A stretch of DNA of 64,000 bases from Pseudobacteriovorax antillogorgiicola (GTDB lineage Bacteria > Bdellovibrionota_B > Oligoflexia > Oligoflexales > Oligoflexaceae). This document shows positions 7,749 to 16,426 of the stretch, piece by piece. Where the stretch lies: contig NZ_FWZT01000025.1 in assembly GCF_900177345.1 (NCBI RefSeq), forward strand, positions 1-64,000, in the 5' to 3' direction. Made by a program: the position numbers and the translations under genes. The notes beneath the pieces are model-generated. The model saw only the letters and a program-made list of their open reading frames with translations, searched no databases and was not told where the DNA came from. How positions within the stretch are numbered: the first letter of the stretch is position 1; each line of letters opens with the position of its first letter.

Positions 7749-8747
7749 ATGCTATTAGACCCTGGTTTAGACCTAACTCTCAGACCCATGAAATACCCGA
7801 CCTTCTACGAAATGTATAAGGACGGTATCAAAAACACTTGGACTGTGGACGAAGTCGATTTCTCAACTGATTTGATCGATCTTCGCGAGAAGCTTTCACC
7901 TTCCGAGCAGCACTTGATCAAGCGACTCGTTGCATTCTTTGCGACGGGCGATTCAATCGTTGCAAACAATCTGGTGTTGAATCTGTACAAGCATATTAAC
8001 TCTCCCGAAGGCCGCATGTACTTATCGCGGCAACTCTATGAAGAGGCGCTGCACGTTCAATTCTATCTAACTCTTTTGGACACCTATCTACCAAACGAGA
8101 AGGATCGTGAGGAAGCATTCGCAGCTATTGAAAATATCCCTTCCATCAAAGCAAAGGCTGAGTTTTGCTTCAAATGGATCGATTCGATTAATAAGATCGA
8201 CACCCTTGAAACCAAAGACCATCGCAGGCAGTTTCTGCTTAACCTGATCTGCTTTGCAACCTGTATCGAGGGCTTGTTTTTCTTCGCAGCCTTTGCCTAC
8301 GTTTACTTTCTACGCTCAAAAGGCCTACTCCACGGCTTAGCCTCTGGAACCAACTGGGTTTTCCGCGACGAAAGCTGCCACATGAACTTCGCGTTCGAAG
8401 TCATAAACACGGTGAAGAGCGAAGAGCCAGACCTCTTCGACGAAGATATGAAAAAGTCGATTTATAAGATGATCGACGAAGCAGTAGAATGCGAGATGGT
8501 GTTTGCAAATGATGTTCTCCAACTAGGTGTCGCTGGTTTGTCGACCCAAGACATGAGGCAATATCTACAATACGTTGCAAACCAAAGGCTGGTTGCACTT
8601 GGCTTAAGCCCTGTCTACCAAGCCTCAAATCCTTTCGGGTTTATGGAACTTCAGGATGTTCAGGAACTAACAAACTTCTTCGAGCGGCGAGTCGCAGCTT
8701 ATCAAAAAGGCGTTACCGGAGAGGTTAGCTTTAACGAAGAGTTTTAG
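7749..8747 (+). CDS. nrdB: Ribonucleoside-diphosphate reductase class Ia, small (beta, radical) subunit
   Basis: NrdB holds the diiron-tyrosyl radical that starts catalysis in NrdA. The 332 residues match the family length. The first metal cluster shows D68 in GDSIVANN and E99-x-x-H102 in EEALHVQFY, with the radical tyrosine at Y106, at the same seven-residue offset as E. coli Y122. The second set is in CIEGLFFF and RDESCHMNF. Thus this is a standard Fe-tyrosyl enzyme and not a tyrosine-less variant. It is in an operon with nrdA, with AAAGGAAAG before its ATG. Confidence 0.97.
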   Translation: MLLDPGLDLTLRPMKYPTFYEMYKDGIKNTWTVDEVDFSTDLIDLREKLSPSEQHLIKRLVAFFATGDSIVANNLVLNLYKHINSPEGRMYLSRQLYEEALHVQFYLTLLDTYLPNEKDREEAFAAIENIPSIKAKAEFCFKWIDSINKIDTLETKDHRRQFLLNLICFATCIEGLFFFAAFAYVYFLRSKGLLHGLASGTNWVFRDESCHMNFAFEVINTVKSEEPDLFDEDMKKSIYKMIDEAVECEMVFANDVLQLGVAGLSTQDMRQYLQYVANQRLVALGLSPVYQASNPFGFMELQDVQELTNFFERRVAAYQKGVTGEVSFNEEF

Positions 8748-8757
8748 CAGAGAGCAT

Positions 8758-8786
8758 AGAGTTTGGATCACCTAGATCCAAGCTCT
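8758..8786 (+). terminator. Hairpin after nrdB, possible terminator
   Basis: AGAGTTTGGATC and GATCCAAGCTCT can form a 12-bp stem (one wobble) around loop ACCTA. There is no T run after it, so it may act as an mRNA 3' stabiliser or need Rho. Confidence 0.5.
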
Positions 8787-8803
8787 ACTAGTCAAGTTGA
8801 ATT

Positions 8804-8887
8804 CTCGGCTAGGCGACAAGGAGCGAGCGAGGAGACAGTACGTGCTGGGTACGGTGACGAGCGAGTGACAAAGTCAACAACGCCGAG
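8804..8887. repeat. 84-bp imperfect palindromic element between nrdB and the REC-CheX gene
   Basis: The element begins CTCGGC and ends GCCGAG. It is purine-rich and non-coding, with near-repeated GAGCGAGCGAGG and GACGAGCGAGTGAC halves arranged around a GTACG-rich centre. The composition is quite unlike the neighbouring genes. It looks like a dispersed short palindromic repeat (REP/MITE class), but I see no second copy in this window, so copy number must be tested genome-wide. Confidence 0.45.
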
Positions 8888-8906
8888 GCTTTAAATCGAC
8901 TAGGCG

Positions 8907-9839
8907 CTAGGCTACTTTAGAACTGTCATAAACAAAGATATCTGAAGTATCCTGTTTGCCATGGAGATGCAAGTGCTGAGGATCCCCCAAAGCGAATTCC
9001 ACCCGACAATTTCCCCTTCCAATACTATACAGAATGGCAATCTTAGGACTGCTGACACAAGCTGGTATCTTATGATCTTGAGCTAAGATGAATGGAATAC
9101 CTAGCATAACATCCATTCCACTGCTGGTGACGTGATCCTTGACGAAACCTCCCAACTGATTTGCAAGTTCACCCACTAGGTCTACAAACTGCACGACATC
9201 CACTTCACTTGCTTCGATCCCAAAAAGCTGACTGGCTAAATCTTGGACAAAACTCTGGTCACATGAAATCGATAAAACACCAAAGAAGTCCGGCCCAAAA
9301 AAGTTCACAACTCCTGTCACAGCACCAAAGGGCTCGGCTTTCCTCCTCAGGTACGGCTCCTGAACCTCTGGCTCCAGTCCGAAGTAGAAGTTGAGTAGCT
9401 TGCTGCCACTCTGTTTGAACAAATCTATATATTTGGGATTGTAGGCAATAGCTTGCTTCCGACTAGGATAGATCGAAGACTCGATTTTACGCTTCAATTC
9501 CCCCGGATCCACTGGCTTTGACATGGCTTCCACCAGCTTCATCGCTTCCAACTTAGGTAACACATCTTGCTTTAAGTTACTGGATACCACAATGATAGGA
9601 CAATGCCTATTTAAGTCAGTGGCTTTGATGCAAGCGATCAACTGAACACCGTGAAGATGAGGCATATTTAAATCAGTGACGATGGCATCAAAGGCTGTAT
9701 TTTGAACCAGTTCGAATGCCTGCAAACCATTGTCGGCAGTCACGACTGTCATACGATCTGAAGAAAAAATACTACGATAGCAAGCTATTACGTCTGGCTC
9801 ATCATCAACGATGAGAATCTTCTTTGCTTTGACACCCAC
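8907..9839 (-). CDS. Response regulator with C-terminal CheX-like phosphatase domain (REC-CheX)
   Basis: Residues 1-120 are a receiver domain with D12/D13, phospho-acceptor D56 in TDLNMP and K108 in SKPV. Residues about 150-300 resemble the CheC/CheX fold. GELANQLGG carries E224 and N227, the E-x-x-N pair that CheX phosphatases use to attack phosphorylated receivers, followed by a GIPFIL segment like the family's P-x-x-I motif. The protein may thus dephosphorylate a CheY-like partner, controlled by its own receiver. The GTG at 9839 is chosen because a perfect AGGAGG ends seven bases upstream; earlier in-frame GTG codons have none. A sigma-28-like promoter (9892-9918) precedes it. Confidence 0.85.
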   Translation of the reverse strand: MGVKAKKILIVDDEPDVIACYRSIFSSDRMTVVTADNGLQAFELVQNTAFDAIVTDLNMPHLHGVQLIACIKATDLNRHCPIIVVSSNLKQDVLPKLEAMKLVEAMSKPVDPGELKRKIESSIYPSRKQAIAYNPKYIDLFKQSGSKLLNFYFGLEPEVQEPYLRRKAEPFGAVTGVVNFFGPDFFGVLSISCDQSFVQDLASQLFGIEASEVDVVQFVDLVGELANQLGGFVKDHVTSSGMDVMLGIPFILAQDHKIPACVSSPKIAILYSIGRGNCRVEFALGDPQHLHLHGKQDTSDIFVYDSSKVA

Positions 9840-9891
9840 CCTATAGCCTCCTAACACTATGGAGAAAACCACTGCGATTGATATAGGGTAG

Positions 9892-9918
9892 GTTTCGGAA
9901 GGCGGACTGGAGGATTTA
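9892..9918 (-). promoter_or_regulatory. Sigma-28-like promoter of the REC-CheX gene
   Basis: On the minus strand TAAATCCT-N11-TCCGAAAC has the correct FliA spacing (TAAA-N15). The -35 is good and the -10 matches 5/8. It is the weakest of the sigma-28 matches in the window but lies about 50 bases before the start codon of a chemotaxis-type gene. Confidence 0.38.
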
Positions 9919-9991
9919 CTAATTATCCCCAGCCCTGCCTAGAAAAAGAGATATACTTCTATAATTACTTAAGAAAAATCTTTTCTTTTGA

Positions 9992-11491
9992 TCAGTTCTG
10001 AGGACTGATGCTCACACCTTCGCCAGCCTTAACCCGCCGCACAATATCTGAAGTGGATAATCCGTCAACGAAGGCGATTCTTTCCACCTTACCACCTGCT
10101 GCGGTAACGGTGTCGGCCCCGACAATTTCATGAAGCTCGTAATCAGCGCCCTTTACCAAGACATCGGGCATCAAGTCTTGAATCAGCTGTGCCGGCGTTT
10201 CCTCGTCGAAACTAACTACATAGTCGACACACTCCAACGCGGCCAACAATGCCAGCCGCTGCTCACAGGGAATGATAGGTCGGCTCTCACCTTTGAGCTG
10301 CCGCACGGATTGGTCAGAGTTAACACCGATAACCAGCCCATGCCCCAAGGATCTCGCCTCCTCAAGATAAGCAATGTGACCAGCGTGCAAGAGGTCAAAG
10401 CAACCATTCGTGAATACGATTTTTCGCCCCTGGTCTTGTATGTTCAATATTTCATTCTTAAGGCTAGCACGATCCATAATTTTGCGCCCCGTCGCGTGCC
10501 AGCCAAAATCATGGCGAGTCGTTTCATCTAATGCTGCTAAGAGGTCTGATTTTGTGATCGGTTGCGTTCCCCACTTCTCAACCACACAACCGGCAGCAAG
10601 ATTTGCCAATCTCATAGCTTCTGGAAAACCTGTCTGGCTTCCCATGGCTAACGCCATGATCGAAACAACTGTATCCCCTGCTCCTGAAACGTCGAATACT
10701 TCTCTCTTTACTGCCGCCAAATGATGAACCACACCATCAGCTGTGAGCCCTAACATACCTTTGGCTCCTAGGGTGACCAATATATTCTTGAGGTCGAAGC
10801 GTTCCTTAAGCTTTGACGCCAGCATTTCTGGGTCCCAGTTTTGGTTGCTGTCAAGACCCAGAGCCTCGCAGGCTTCTTTGTAATTTGGTGTGATAAGATC
10901 AGCACCTGCATAACCTGAATAATCTTTGCCTTTGGGATCGACGACGACAGGCACCCCTTGCTCTCGGGCATAGCTGATCAGCTGCTTCAAAAACTCTGGA
11001 GGCAATGATCCTTTGCCATAGTCACTCACAAGAAGCGCGTCGCACGAAAGCTCTTTCACGCGACTCAGCAATCGCTCCTGCAAGTCCTGGCTGATAGGCC
11101 TGACTTCTTCCCAATCAATCCGTACCAGCTGCTGATGGTTTGCTGTGATTCGAGTTTTACGCACAGTAGGGCGATCGAGGTCCGTTTCAATATTTTTGAT
11201 GTCGACGTCATCAGCTTTTAATATCTGCTTGAGCTGGTCAGCTGCTCCATCATTGCCACAAACGCCAGCAATCGAGCAATAGCCACCCACTAGCTGAATG
11301 TTGCGAGCCACGTTCGCTGCTCCACCTGCTGTCGCGGTGCTGCTCTGAACAAGGTGCACTGGTACAGGAGCCTCAGGGGATATTCGATTTACCGATCCGT
11401 CCAAATACTCGTCTAAAATCAGATCGCCTACGACGACCACTCTTGCTGAGGTTTTTTCCCATGGCAGACGCCCGTGACTTTGCTCCAACAT
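9992..11491 (-). CDS. hldE: Bifunctional D-beta-D-heptose 7-phosphate kinase / heptose 1-phosphate adenylyltransferase
   Basis: HldE makes ADP-heptose for the LPS inner core. The N-terminal PfkB-type kinase (about 1-320) shows GDLILDEYLDG, the GGAANVARN sugar-binding motif and the DVSGAGDT anion hole with catalytic Asp. The C-terminal nucleotidyltransferase (about 350-495) begins FTNGCFDLLHAGH, with the HxGH signature, and continues VIGVNSDQSVRQLKG. Full two-domain length shows that both steps are encoded by one gene, as in E. coli. ATG 11491 is preferred over GTG 11497, since AAGGAAG lies about five bases upstream of the ATG. The gene diverges from the flagellar operon. Confidence 0.97.
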   Translation of the reverse strand: MLEQSHGRLPWEKTSARVVVVGDLILDEYLDGSVNRISPEAPVPVHLVQSSTATAGGAANVARNIQLVGGYCSIAGVCGNDGAADQLKQILKADDVDIKNIETDLDRPTVRKTRITANHQQLVRIDWEEVRPISQDLQERLLSRVKELSCDALLVSDYGKGSLPPEFLKQLISYAREQGVPVVVDPKGKDYSGYAGADLITPNYKEACEALGLDSNQNWDPEMLASKLKERFDLKNILVTLGAKGMLGLTADGVVHHLAAVKREVFDVSGAGDTVVSIMALAMGSQTGFPEAMRLANLAAGCVVEKWGTQPITKSDLLAALDETTRHDFGWHATGRKIMDRASLKNEILNIQDQGRKIVFTNGCFDLLHAGHIAYLEEARSLGHGLVIGVNSDQSVRQLKGESRPIIPCEQRLALLAALECVDYVVSFDEETPAQLIQDLMPDVLVKGADYELHEIVGADTVTAAGGKVERIAFVDGLSTSDIVRRVKAGEGVSISPQN

Positions 11492-11656
11492 CAACACTTC
11501 CTTATATGATCAAGACCTTCCTTCTTCTCTCACAATAGCAATGATTTCAAGTCAAAGATATGACGGCGAGCCCTCTTTCGTCACAAGTTTGACCCAGATC
11601 TGCGACATCATTTTGGCGTGATGTGGATTTGCCTCAGAATTTCAACTCATTAACCA

Positions 11657-11672
11657 TGGCATAGCTCTTGCT
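11657..11672 (+). promoter_or_regulatory. Sigma-54 promoter of the flagellar operon
   Basis: TGGCATAGCTCTTGCT fits the RpoN consensus TGGCACG-N4-TTGCW, with the GG (11658-11659) and GC (11670-11671) doublets 12 bases apart as required. Transcription would begin near 11683. The next-but-one gene encodes a sigma-54 activator. Confidence 0.82.
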
Positions 11673-11735
11673 TAGTCAAATTTGCCGACTATTACAAATT
11701 CCAGAGTGAGCAAAAGAATGACGGTGGTAGTCAAC

Positions 11736-14087
11736 ATGAAACGCTTTATCCTACTAGGCTTCTGGCTAACATGCCAGCTTGCACTAGGACAAAGGTATAG
11801 CCAAATCGTAATCCCGTTTCCTAATGAAAGGGCTTACGACTACCACTTCAATCAGCGTGACAATGCCATCATAATCGAACTCAAAAACACTCAACCTGAA
11901 GACTTAGACCCACTGTACAATTACGACGACCGATTGATTCGTCGCCTCATCGTTAAAGAGATGTCTGGCAAAGATACCCAGATCAAACTGGTTCTCAGAG
12001 ACCAATCCATCAAAGCTGCTATCTATGCCTTCAAAGAACCCCATCGATTAGTGATCGATCTCTATGATAACAGGTTTCAAGAGGCGCGCGATCCAAAGAC
12101 CGGCCTACCATTTGTTGATAATGGGCCACCAACGGCAGGAACTTCACCATACCCAAGCTCGGCGCCCGAAGAACGATTGGCTCGGGAGCCCCCTAGCCGT
12201 AGTCGCAAACAAATGTTTGTCCGTATGAAGCGTGACGCTCAGCAGGAACCTGCAGAAGATGACTCAAGCAGCTCTGGAAGGAAGCGGCGACTACTTCAAC
12301 CTAAACCCAAAGACATTCAAAACCCTCAGCAACTGGTCCTAGCTCTTGAAAAAACCAATCCCGGAATCGGCTCCGCATGGAAAAACTATCCTGTCTACAT
12401 GTATCGCACTCAAACTAGCGCTAGTAGAACTGGCAAAAACTATCGATCTTGGCTTCAAAAAAATGCTGGCCGAGCCATGGACTCCGGTGAGGCGATGGCT
12501 GACTATGCAAGCCAACTTTTCGACTTTGGACACGAACTCAAAGCACTTATTGCCTATCAGAAAGTTCTCCATGAAAGCCCTCTCGTATTTGATAAGGACT
12601 CCAAGCACCTTTGGAATCTCGCAGAAATACACTTTGGGCAGCGTAACTTAACCCTTGCTGATGGCTACTACCAGAGCGTGATCGATAAACATCCAGATAG
12701 CCCGCTAGCTCAATTTGCAGCTATGAGAAAGCTTGATGTACGGGCCTTGAAGGCGGCTGACCGATCCCAGTGGGACATATTTCCAAAACTCTATGCCCAG
12801 CTCGATACGATTCAAACCCAGGCTCTCCCAGAATTGCGATCCCTCGTTGCCATACGCAAGGCCTATTGGGGCCAAGACCCTGCAGCAATCCCTAGTATTG
12901 TCGATGATAAGCATAAACTTCCCACGCCTGATGCGGTGGCATTAAACCAACTAGAGTCCACACAATCCGTTGCCGAAAATCCGAAAACGGTCTTCCTGAT
13001 TTCCTCCATTTTGTTAAACGACAAGCTCCGCAACTTACAATGGAATCAAACAACTGCCAACTTCGCTGGAAAATATTTCAAACGTTTTCAAGGCAAAGCG
13101 ACGGAACCATTTCGATCCAATCTACTTGCACAAACAAAGAAGAATATTAGTCACAACATCCTAAAAAGCGCCGATACCAATGAAAGCTTACGAGCCATCA
13201 ATATGCTCGAAAACTTACCCAAGTCACTAGGGTCTGCAACCGACTCTCGGGATCTAGCTTGGGCTATTGGTGAATCCTACCGGAAAATTCAACAGCCCCA
13301 GAAGGCTGTTCCTTACTATGAACAAGCCAAAGCCCTCAGCACAGATAAAATACAAGAGTTTCAGGCTCAGATGTACTTGATTCAAGTTCTCAAACGAAGC
13401 CTCGATATTGAAATCGCAAAAAACAATACTGCTAAGATGAATAGCCTACGCAAGAAACTTCAGGGTGAAGATGCCAAGCTTGCCCAAACATGGGATCGCT
13501 TGGAAGGTGGGGACAAGTTAGCCATGACCGTTCAGTTCAAAGAACACCTCGAAGCTAACTTAAGTGACAGTCAATCCACCAAAACTCACAACAAAATTCA
13601 TCTTTGGTCTTGGACGAAGGCTATCACTCCAAGCAAACAGGATATCGTCGATAACGACACTTGGAAGTCTAGCTACCAGGCAAATGCAGAAGCAATTTTT
13701 ACTCTGAGCCAACTATCTAAGGAGTTTCTCCAAGATGGCGACACGCTCAATCATCGTAAAGCGAAATCCCTTCTCCGTAACATTGATCCAGGCACTCTAC
13801 AAGACCAGAAAGCTGAGAAGCTCTGGGCCCAAGAACTGACGGAACTAGCTGAAATTCACAGAGAGAATAACGAATACCTGGATGCTGGTCGGATCTATGC
13901 ATTGACAGGAAACAAAAGCAAAAATTGGGAAAAGCGCGCCGAAGCTCTCTATAAGGGAGGGCTTCTTTTATATAGGTCAGGAAGACGAGAGGAAGCACTT
14001 CAAGCGTTCGAACAAGCCGCTAATGATGGCAACAATCTGCTCTATGCCGAGTTAGCAAAGAAACGCCTTGAACAACTTAAAGAATAG
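11736..14087 (+). CDS. Exported AMIN-like/TPR protein heading the flagellar operon
   Basis: A signal peptide (MKRFILLGFWLTCQLALG) is followed by an AMIN-like domain (about residues 20-115) ending in the typical HRLVIDLYD. Next come a low-complexity basic linker and about 550 residues of helical repeats with TPR character (for example FDFGHELKALIAYQKVLHES, and a final AEALYKGGLLLYRSGRREEALQAFEQA). AMIN domains bind peptidoglycan or periplasmic partners, so a role in assembling the motor across the cell wall is a reasonable inference. The ATG at 11736 is preferred: the sigma-54 transcript starts near 11683, which excludes the upstream TTG at 11682. An ATG at 11718 is the alternative. The activator gene follows after 11 bases. 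Confidence 0.75.
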   Translation: MKRFILLGFWLTCQLALGQRYSQIVIPFPNERAYDYHFNQRDNAIIIELKNTQPEDLDPLYNYDDRLIRRLIVKEMSGKDTQIKLVLRDQSIKAAIYAFKEPHRLVIDLYDNRFQEARDPKTGLPFVDNGPPTAGTSPYPSSAPEERLAREPPSRSRKQMFVRMKRDAQQEPAEDDSSSSGRKRRLLQPKPKDIQNPQQLVLALEKTNPGIGSAWKNYPVYMYRTQTSASRTGKNYRSWLQKNAGRAMDSGEAMADYASQLFDFGHELKALIAYQKVLHESPLVFDKDSKHLWNLAEIHFGQRNLTLADGYYQSVIDKHPDSPLAQFAAMRKLDVRALKAADRSQWDIFPKLYAQLDTIQTQALPELRSLVAIRKAYWGQDPAAIPSIVDDKHKLPTPDAVALNQLESTQSVAENPKTVFLISSILLNDKLRNLQWNQTTANFAGKYFKRFQGKATEPFRSNLLAQTKKNISHNILKSADTNESLRAINMLENLPKSLGSATDSRDLAWAIGESYRKIQQPQKAVPYYEQAKALSTDKIQEFQAQMYLIQVLKRSLDIEIAKNNTAKMNSLRKKLQGEDAKLAQTWDRLEGGDKLAMTVQFKEHLEANLSDSQSTKTHNKIHLWSWTKAITPSKQDIVDNDTWKSSYQANAEAIFTLSQLSKEFLQDGDTLNHRKAKSLLRNIDPGTLQDQKAEKLWAQELTELAEIHRENNEYLDAGRIYALTGNKSKNWEKRAEALYKGGLLLYRSGRREEALQAFEQAANDGNNLLYAELAKKRLEQLKE

Positions 14088-14098
14088 GGAGTATTCTA

Positions 14099-15196
14099 AT
14101 GAATCGTGTTGATCCAGGAAACAACGCCATTGCCCACCCTCCTTCGGGAGACCAGAAACCAAGCTCGGATGAGTACTTGGCCTACGTTAAAAGCAAGCAA
14201 CAAGAGAAGAAAAGCCGACCTAGCACGGAGTTTATTTTCGCCGACGAAAAAATGATGAAGATCCGTGAGGTCATTCATCAGATTGCCAATGCAAACGTGC
14301 CTGTTCTCATATCTGGGGAATCAGGCACTGGTAAGGAAATCGTTGCACGCATGATTCATGCTTGCTCCAAGCGCAAGGAGCAGTCTTTCGTAGCTGTCAA
14401 CTGTGCGGCTCTACCTCCGACCCTTCTTGAAAGTGAGCTTTTTGGCTTTGAAAAAGGCTCGTTCACCGGGGCTAATCAGCAACACCAAGGTAAGTTTGAG
14501 CAAGCTACTGGCGGCACTTTGCTTCTAGATGAAGTCACTGAAACGGACCAAAATCTACAGGCAAAATTACTAAGAGCCTTACAAGAGTCTGAAATCGAGC
14601 GAATTGGTGGCAGTGGGCCGATCAAGATAGATACTCGCATCATAGCTACGACGAACCGTGACATCGCTAAAACTGTCACTGAAGGACGTTTCCGACAAGA
14701 TCTGTTCTATCGCCTGTACGTAATTCATTTGGAAATCCCACCTTTGCGGGAACGAAAGAAGGATATCGAAGTGCTAACTCGTCACTTCCTAAAATCGTTC
14801 AGTGTTCAATTCAAGGGACAGGCAGCTTCAATCACGGCTGATGCTATGCAAAAGCTAGTCAAGTACCCTTGGCCAGGCAACGTTCGCGAGCTACAGAATG
14901 TGATTCAGCGAGCGGTTCTTATGAGCAATAGCAACACCATCACCGCTGATGAATTCGTCCTAGAGCCGAAAAAAGCCGACAATAATCTCGAATGGGTCAA
15001 ACACCTTCCTATTGGAAGAAAAATGCGGGAAGTGGAAACCCAATTCATTATCGAAACTCTAAAAAATCACAACGGCAATCGAACTCATTCCGCAAAAACT
15101 CTTGGGATCAGCTTGCGAACGCTTCGCAATAAGATCAATGAGTTCACCATCGAAGGCTACGAAGTTCCTCAACCAACTTCAGGAAAGCCCCTATGA
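14099..15196 (+). CDS. Sigma-54-dependent transcriptional activator without receiver domain (flagellar, FlrA/FlrC/FlgR-like)
   Basis: The AAA+ domain (about 45-285) has Walker A GESGTGKE (73-80), the sigma-54 contact loop GSFTGA (120-125, Ser replacing the usual first Ala), Walker B GGTLLLDE (138-145) and arginine fingers in FRQDLFYRL. A Fis-type helix-turn-helix is at about 312-348. The first 45 residues are short and unstructured with no REC, GAF or PAS domain, so activity is not set by phosphorylation of this protein itself. It lies inside the flagellar operon, which has its own sigma-54 promoter, so positive autoregulation is likely. The end overlaps flgB by four bases (ATGA). Confidence 0.93.
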   Translation: MNRVDPGNNAIAHPPSGDQKPSSDEYLAYVKSKQQEKKSRPSTEFIFADEKMMKIREVIHQIANANVPVLISGESGTGKEIVARMIHACSKRKEQSFVAVNCAALPPTLLESELFGFEKGSFTGANQQHQGKFEQATGGTLLLDEVTETDQNLQAKLLRALQESEIERIGGSGPIKIDTRIIATTNRDIAKTVTEGRFRQDLFYRLYVIHLEIPPLRERKKDIEVLTRHFLKSFSVQFKGQAASITADAMQKLVKYPWPGNVRELQNVIQRAVLMSNSNTITADEFVLEPKKADNNLEWVKHLPIGRKMREVETQFIIETLKNHNGNRTHSAKTLGISLRTLRNKINEFTIEGYEVPQPTSGKPL

Positions 15197-15618
15197 GTCA
15201 GTTAGCAGGAGTTTTTAACTTTTCAGACGCCATTAAAATGGAGGCCCTGAATCAGAGGCTAACTCGGCAGCATGTGCTGACAAGCAACATTGCCAACAGC
15301 GAAACCCCTGGTTATCGGGCTCTGGGATTTGATTTTGAAAAGCAACTGCAAGCTATTGCTGATGGGGGTGACCCCTTCCCCATGAAGGCAAGTAGCTCAA
15401 AGCACTTTATGAATGGTCATACTGAAGCTGACGGCACGATCTATCCTGATGTCTTTGTTCGTCCCACCGAAAGTGTCGGTCAAGACGGGAACACTGTGGA
15501 CATTGATGATGAGATGTCGAAGCTATCTAAGAACCAGATTCTCTATCGTGCAACAGTAGAACTTGTCAATCGCAAGATTGGAACACTGAAATATGCAATC
15601 AGTGCAGGAGGACGTTAA
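15193..15618 (+). CDS. flgB: Flagellar basal-body proximal rod protein FlgB
   Basis: FlgB forms part of the proximal rod. The 141 residues contain the family's N-terminal heptad-rich pattern MEALNQRLTRQHVLTSNIAN followed by SETPGYRALGFDFEKQL, and the C-terminal EMSKLSKNQILYRATVELVNRKIGTLKYAI that packs as the coiled-coil end. It overlaps the activator gene by ATGA and is joined to flgC through TAATG, which shows tight translational coupling. Confidence 0.97.
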   Translation: MSQLAGVFNFSDAIKMEALNQRLTRQHVLTSNIANSETPGYRALGFDFEKQLQAIADGGDPFPMKASSSKHFMNGHTEADGTIYPDVFVRPTESVGQDGNTVDIDDEMSKLSKNQILYRATVELVNRKIGTLKYAISAGGR

Positions 15619-16058
15619 TGAGTTTTTTTAAAGCGATGAATATCAGTTCGGCCGGTTTATCTGCCCAAAGGCTTCGGATGAACATCTTAAGTGCCAATCT
15701 CGCCAATGCCAACACCACACGCACCCCAGAAGGAGGACCCTATAAGCGTCAAGACGCTGTCTTCTCAGCGACTCCCGTCAGTGATACGCCATTTGCTGAT
15801 TTTCTTGATGAAGACTGGGGTACTCAACTCAAGAAAGTCAAAGTTGTTGATATTCATGAAGACACAAAATCCCCGAGAAAGGTTCACGACCCGAGTCATC
15901 CCGATGCCGATGCTGACGGCTTCGTCGAAATGCCCAATATCCAGGTTATGTCCGAAATGGTGAATATGATTACTGCGACCCGATCTTTCGAGTCCAATAC
16001 CACAGCTATGAACGCAGCGAAAACTATGGCTACTAAAGCCCTAGAGATCGGTCGCTAG
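15618..16058 (+). CDS. flgC: Flagellar basal-body proximal rod protein FlgC
   Basis: FlgC is a proximal rod protein assembled on FlgB/FliE. The N-terminus has INISSAGLSAQRLRMNILSANLANANTTRTPEGGPYKRQ-type rod signature and the C-terminus NIQVMSEMVNMITATRSFESNTTAMNAAKTMATKALEIGR, both diagnostic. Length is 146 residues, normal for the family. It overlaps the flgB stop by one base and fliE follows after 11 bases. Confidence 0.97.
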   Translation: MSFFKAMNISSAGLSAQRLRMNILSANLANANTTRTPEGGPYKRQDAVFSATPVSDTPFADFLDEDWGTQLKKVKVVDIHEDTKSPRKVHDPSHPDADADGFVEMPNIQVMSEMVNMITATRSFESNTTAMNAAKTMATKALEIGR

Positions 16059-16069
16059 GAGATCTCACA

Positions 16070-16411
16070 ATGATGACCATTAACTCGAGAAGTTCATCTC
16101 GATTCGGTGAACAACTCCTTGCTGAATTACGGGAATTTCAATCGATCAATCGAGAAAAGGCAGCTGGCAATGTAGAAGCTAAACCCAAAGGACCGACTTT
16201 TATCGAGCACTTAGAGAACAGTGTCACCCAAGTCAATAAAGATCAGAAATTTGCCGATAAAGCAGCTACGGATCTCGCCACTGGCAAGAGCCAGAATATC
16301 CATGAAACCATGTTAGCGGTTACACAAGCAGAGCTAACATTCAACATGGCAGTTCAGGTTCGGAATAAAGCGCTCGAAGCGTATCAAGAAGTGATGAGAA
16401 TGCCTGTTTAA
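16070..16411 (+). CDS. fliE: Flagellar hook-basal body complex protein FliE
   Basis: FliE joins the MS ring to the rod. The 113 residues are helical. The conserved C-terminal half reads TGKSQNIHETMLAVTQAELTFNMAVQVRNKALEAYQEVMRMPV. The start may be either of two adjacent ATG codons. AGGAGATCTCACA precedes it. Confidence 0.96.
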   Translation: MMTINSRSSSRFGEQLLAELREFQSINREKAAGNVEAKPKGPTFIEHLENSVTQVNKDQKFADKAATDLATGKSQNIHETMLAVTQAELTFNMAVQVRNKALEAYQEVMRMPV

Positions 16412-16426
16412 TTTCCGGAGTGAACC

